Source: an uncultured Bacillota bacterium
Lineage (GTDB): Bacteria > Bacillota > Clostridia > Peptostreptococcales > Anaerovoracaceae
Assembly (NCBI GenBank): GCA_946408315.1
Contig: CAMJRV010000169.1
Span: forward strand, 1-5,929
Length of the DNA stretch: 5,929 bases
Direction of reading: 5' to 3'
The position numbers and the translations under genes are program-made. Shown piece after piece: positions 5,142 through 5,929 of the stretch. The notes under the pieces were generated by a model, which saw only the letters and a list, made by a program, of their open reading frames with translations, had not been told where the DNA came from and searched no databases. The stretch's first letter is position 1; every line of letters starts with the position of its first letter.

Positions 5142-5929
5142 CTATAACGGTATGTTCGAGTGCTTCTTATATGGCACCGCCGCTGTTTTATTGCGTATGA
5201 TACGCAAGCTCGAAATCAGGCTGCTTCGTAAATCGGCCGGAGCGATGATATCGTCAACGACCCCGTACTCGGCTCCCCGGTATGGGTTTAAGAATTTCTT
5301 TTTATAATCCTCGGTTACTTCCGCCCTTTTCGCCGCCTTATCCTGGGCCGCTTCAATTTCATTCTTAAATACAATGTTGGCCGCTCCGTCCGCGCCCATG
5401 ATCGCTAATTCTCCTGTCGGCAGCGCAAATACAAAGTCCGCACCCATTCCTTTTCCGCACATTGCGGAATATGCTCCGCCGTAATCCTTTCTGATGACAA
5501 CCGTGATTTTCGGAACCGTGGCCTCAGAATAAGCAAACAACATCTTGGCCCCATTTCTTATGATCCCGTTATGTTCTTGTATCACCCCGGGCAAATATCC
5601 CGGAGTATCTGCCAGAGTAATCAGGGGAATGTTGAAGGAATCACAGAATCTTACGAATCTGGCGGCCTTCCATGACGCATTTACATCAATGCATCCCGCA
5701 AGCACCTTTGGCTGATTTCCTACAATTCCAACGGTTTCCCCGCCCATTCTCGCAAGCGCGATCACCATGTTGGGTGCAAAATCCTCCTGAACCTCCATAA
5801 AGTCACCGTTATCTACAAAGCTTTTGATGATTTCTTTCATATCAAACGCTTTTAACGGTTCGACCGGTACGATCTGTTCAATCTCAGGAGTCTTCCTGTT
5901 GATCGGGTCAGTCTCAGGATACATAGGAG
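5142..5929 (-). CDS. Carboxyltransferase subunit of a biotin-dependent acyl-CoA carboxylase/decarboxylase (C-terminal half, 5' end outside window)
   Basis: The visible 262 codons match the C-terminal half of propionyl-CoA carboxylase beta / methylmalonyl-CoA decarboxylase alpha proteins, usually about 510-520 residues. These subunits move CO2 between biotin and an acyl-CoA. Counting from the first visible Met (5924): VGIVGNQPKVLAG at 65-77, NASWKAARFVRFCDSFNIPL at 82-101, DTPGYLPGV at 106-114, GIIRNGAK at 120-127 and YGGAYSAM at 148-155 (the glycine-rich segments that bind the carboxyl group), ADFVFALPTGELAIMG at 162-177, and the family C-terminus KKHSNIPL. The Met at 5924 is not taken as the start: it has no ribosome binding site and lies mid-protein for the family. 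Biotin carrier, membrane pump or biotin carboxylase partners are not in view, so carboxylase and Na+-pumping decarboxylase cannot be separated. No terminator follows, so it probably leads the operon into the aminotransferase gene. Confidence 0.92.
   Translation of the reverse strand, partial: PMYPETDPINRKTPEIEQIVPVEPLKAFDMKEIIKSFVDNGDFMEVQEDFAPNMVIALARMGGETVGIVGNQPKVLAGCIDVNASWKAARFVRFCDSFNIPLITLADTPGYLPGVIQEHNGIIRNGAKMLFAYSEATVPKITVVIRKDYGGAYSAMCGKGMGADFVFALPTGELAIMGADGAANIVFKNEIEAAQDKAAKRAEVTEDYKKKFLNPYRGAEYGVVDDIIAPADLRSSLISSLRIIRNKTAAVPYKKHSNIPL

Noticed and set aside
5050..5307. 85-residue plus-strand frame across the carboxyltransferase 3' end
   Set aside because: It overlaps the conserved carboxyltransferase C-terminus on the other strand and shows no protein-like features.
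1..5929. tRNA, rRNA, CRISPR array, or insertion sequence with transposase
   Set aside because: No regularly spaced repeats, no cloverleaf or ribosomal RNA signatures, and no transposase-like frame or paired terminal repeats were found on either strand by eye.

Overview
The window looks like chromosome from an anaerobic, low-to-moderate-GC Firmicute (clostridial type). This rests on AGGAGG-like ribosome binding sites, rho-independent terminators with short T-tracts, a typical clostridial ABC exporter and Cof-type HAD hydrolase, and a biotin-dependent decarboxylase/carboxylase subunit beside a class III aminotransferase. Genus and species cannot be told from the sequence alone.

Positions 1-690 are visibly AT-rich and look like accessory DNA. 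They hold a possible C-terminal fragment of a membrane protein running in from the left, a strong hairpin, a short protein-like remnant on the minus strand, and a solo XRE-family regulator. The regulator is preceded by a large nested palindrome that reads as two operator sites and is followed by its own terminator. Positions 691-803 are the leader of a complete plus-strand ABC exporter (804-2561), which fuses a six-helix membrane domain to an ATPase domain with every catalytic motif intact.

From 2598 to the right edge everything reads on the minus strand. In transcription order these are the C-terminal half of a carboxyltransferase (propionyl-CoA carboxylase beta / methylmalonyl-CoA decarboxylase alpha type, cut by the window edge), an unrecognised 52-residue small ORF with a good ribosome binding site, a class III PLP-dependent aminotransferase, a terminator hairpin, and a Cof-type HAD phosphatase. 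The first three probably form one operon, because no clear promoter separates them. HAD expression must come from readthrough or from a promoter overlapping the terminator. The ABC gene and the HAD gene converge at 2562-2597.

The pairing of an omega-amino-acid-type aminotransferase with an acyl-CoA carboxyltransferase suggests amino-acid or amine catabolism in which an amino group is removed and the carbon skeleton continues as a CoA ester. The substrate is not determined. No convincing new multi-gene system is visible. The least explained items are the 52-residue ORF in the carboxyltransferase-aminotransferase gap and the double operator of the XRE gene.
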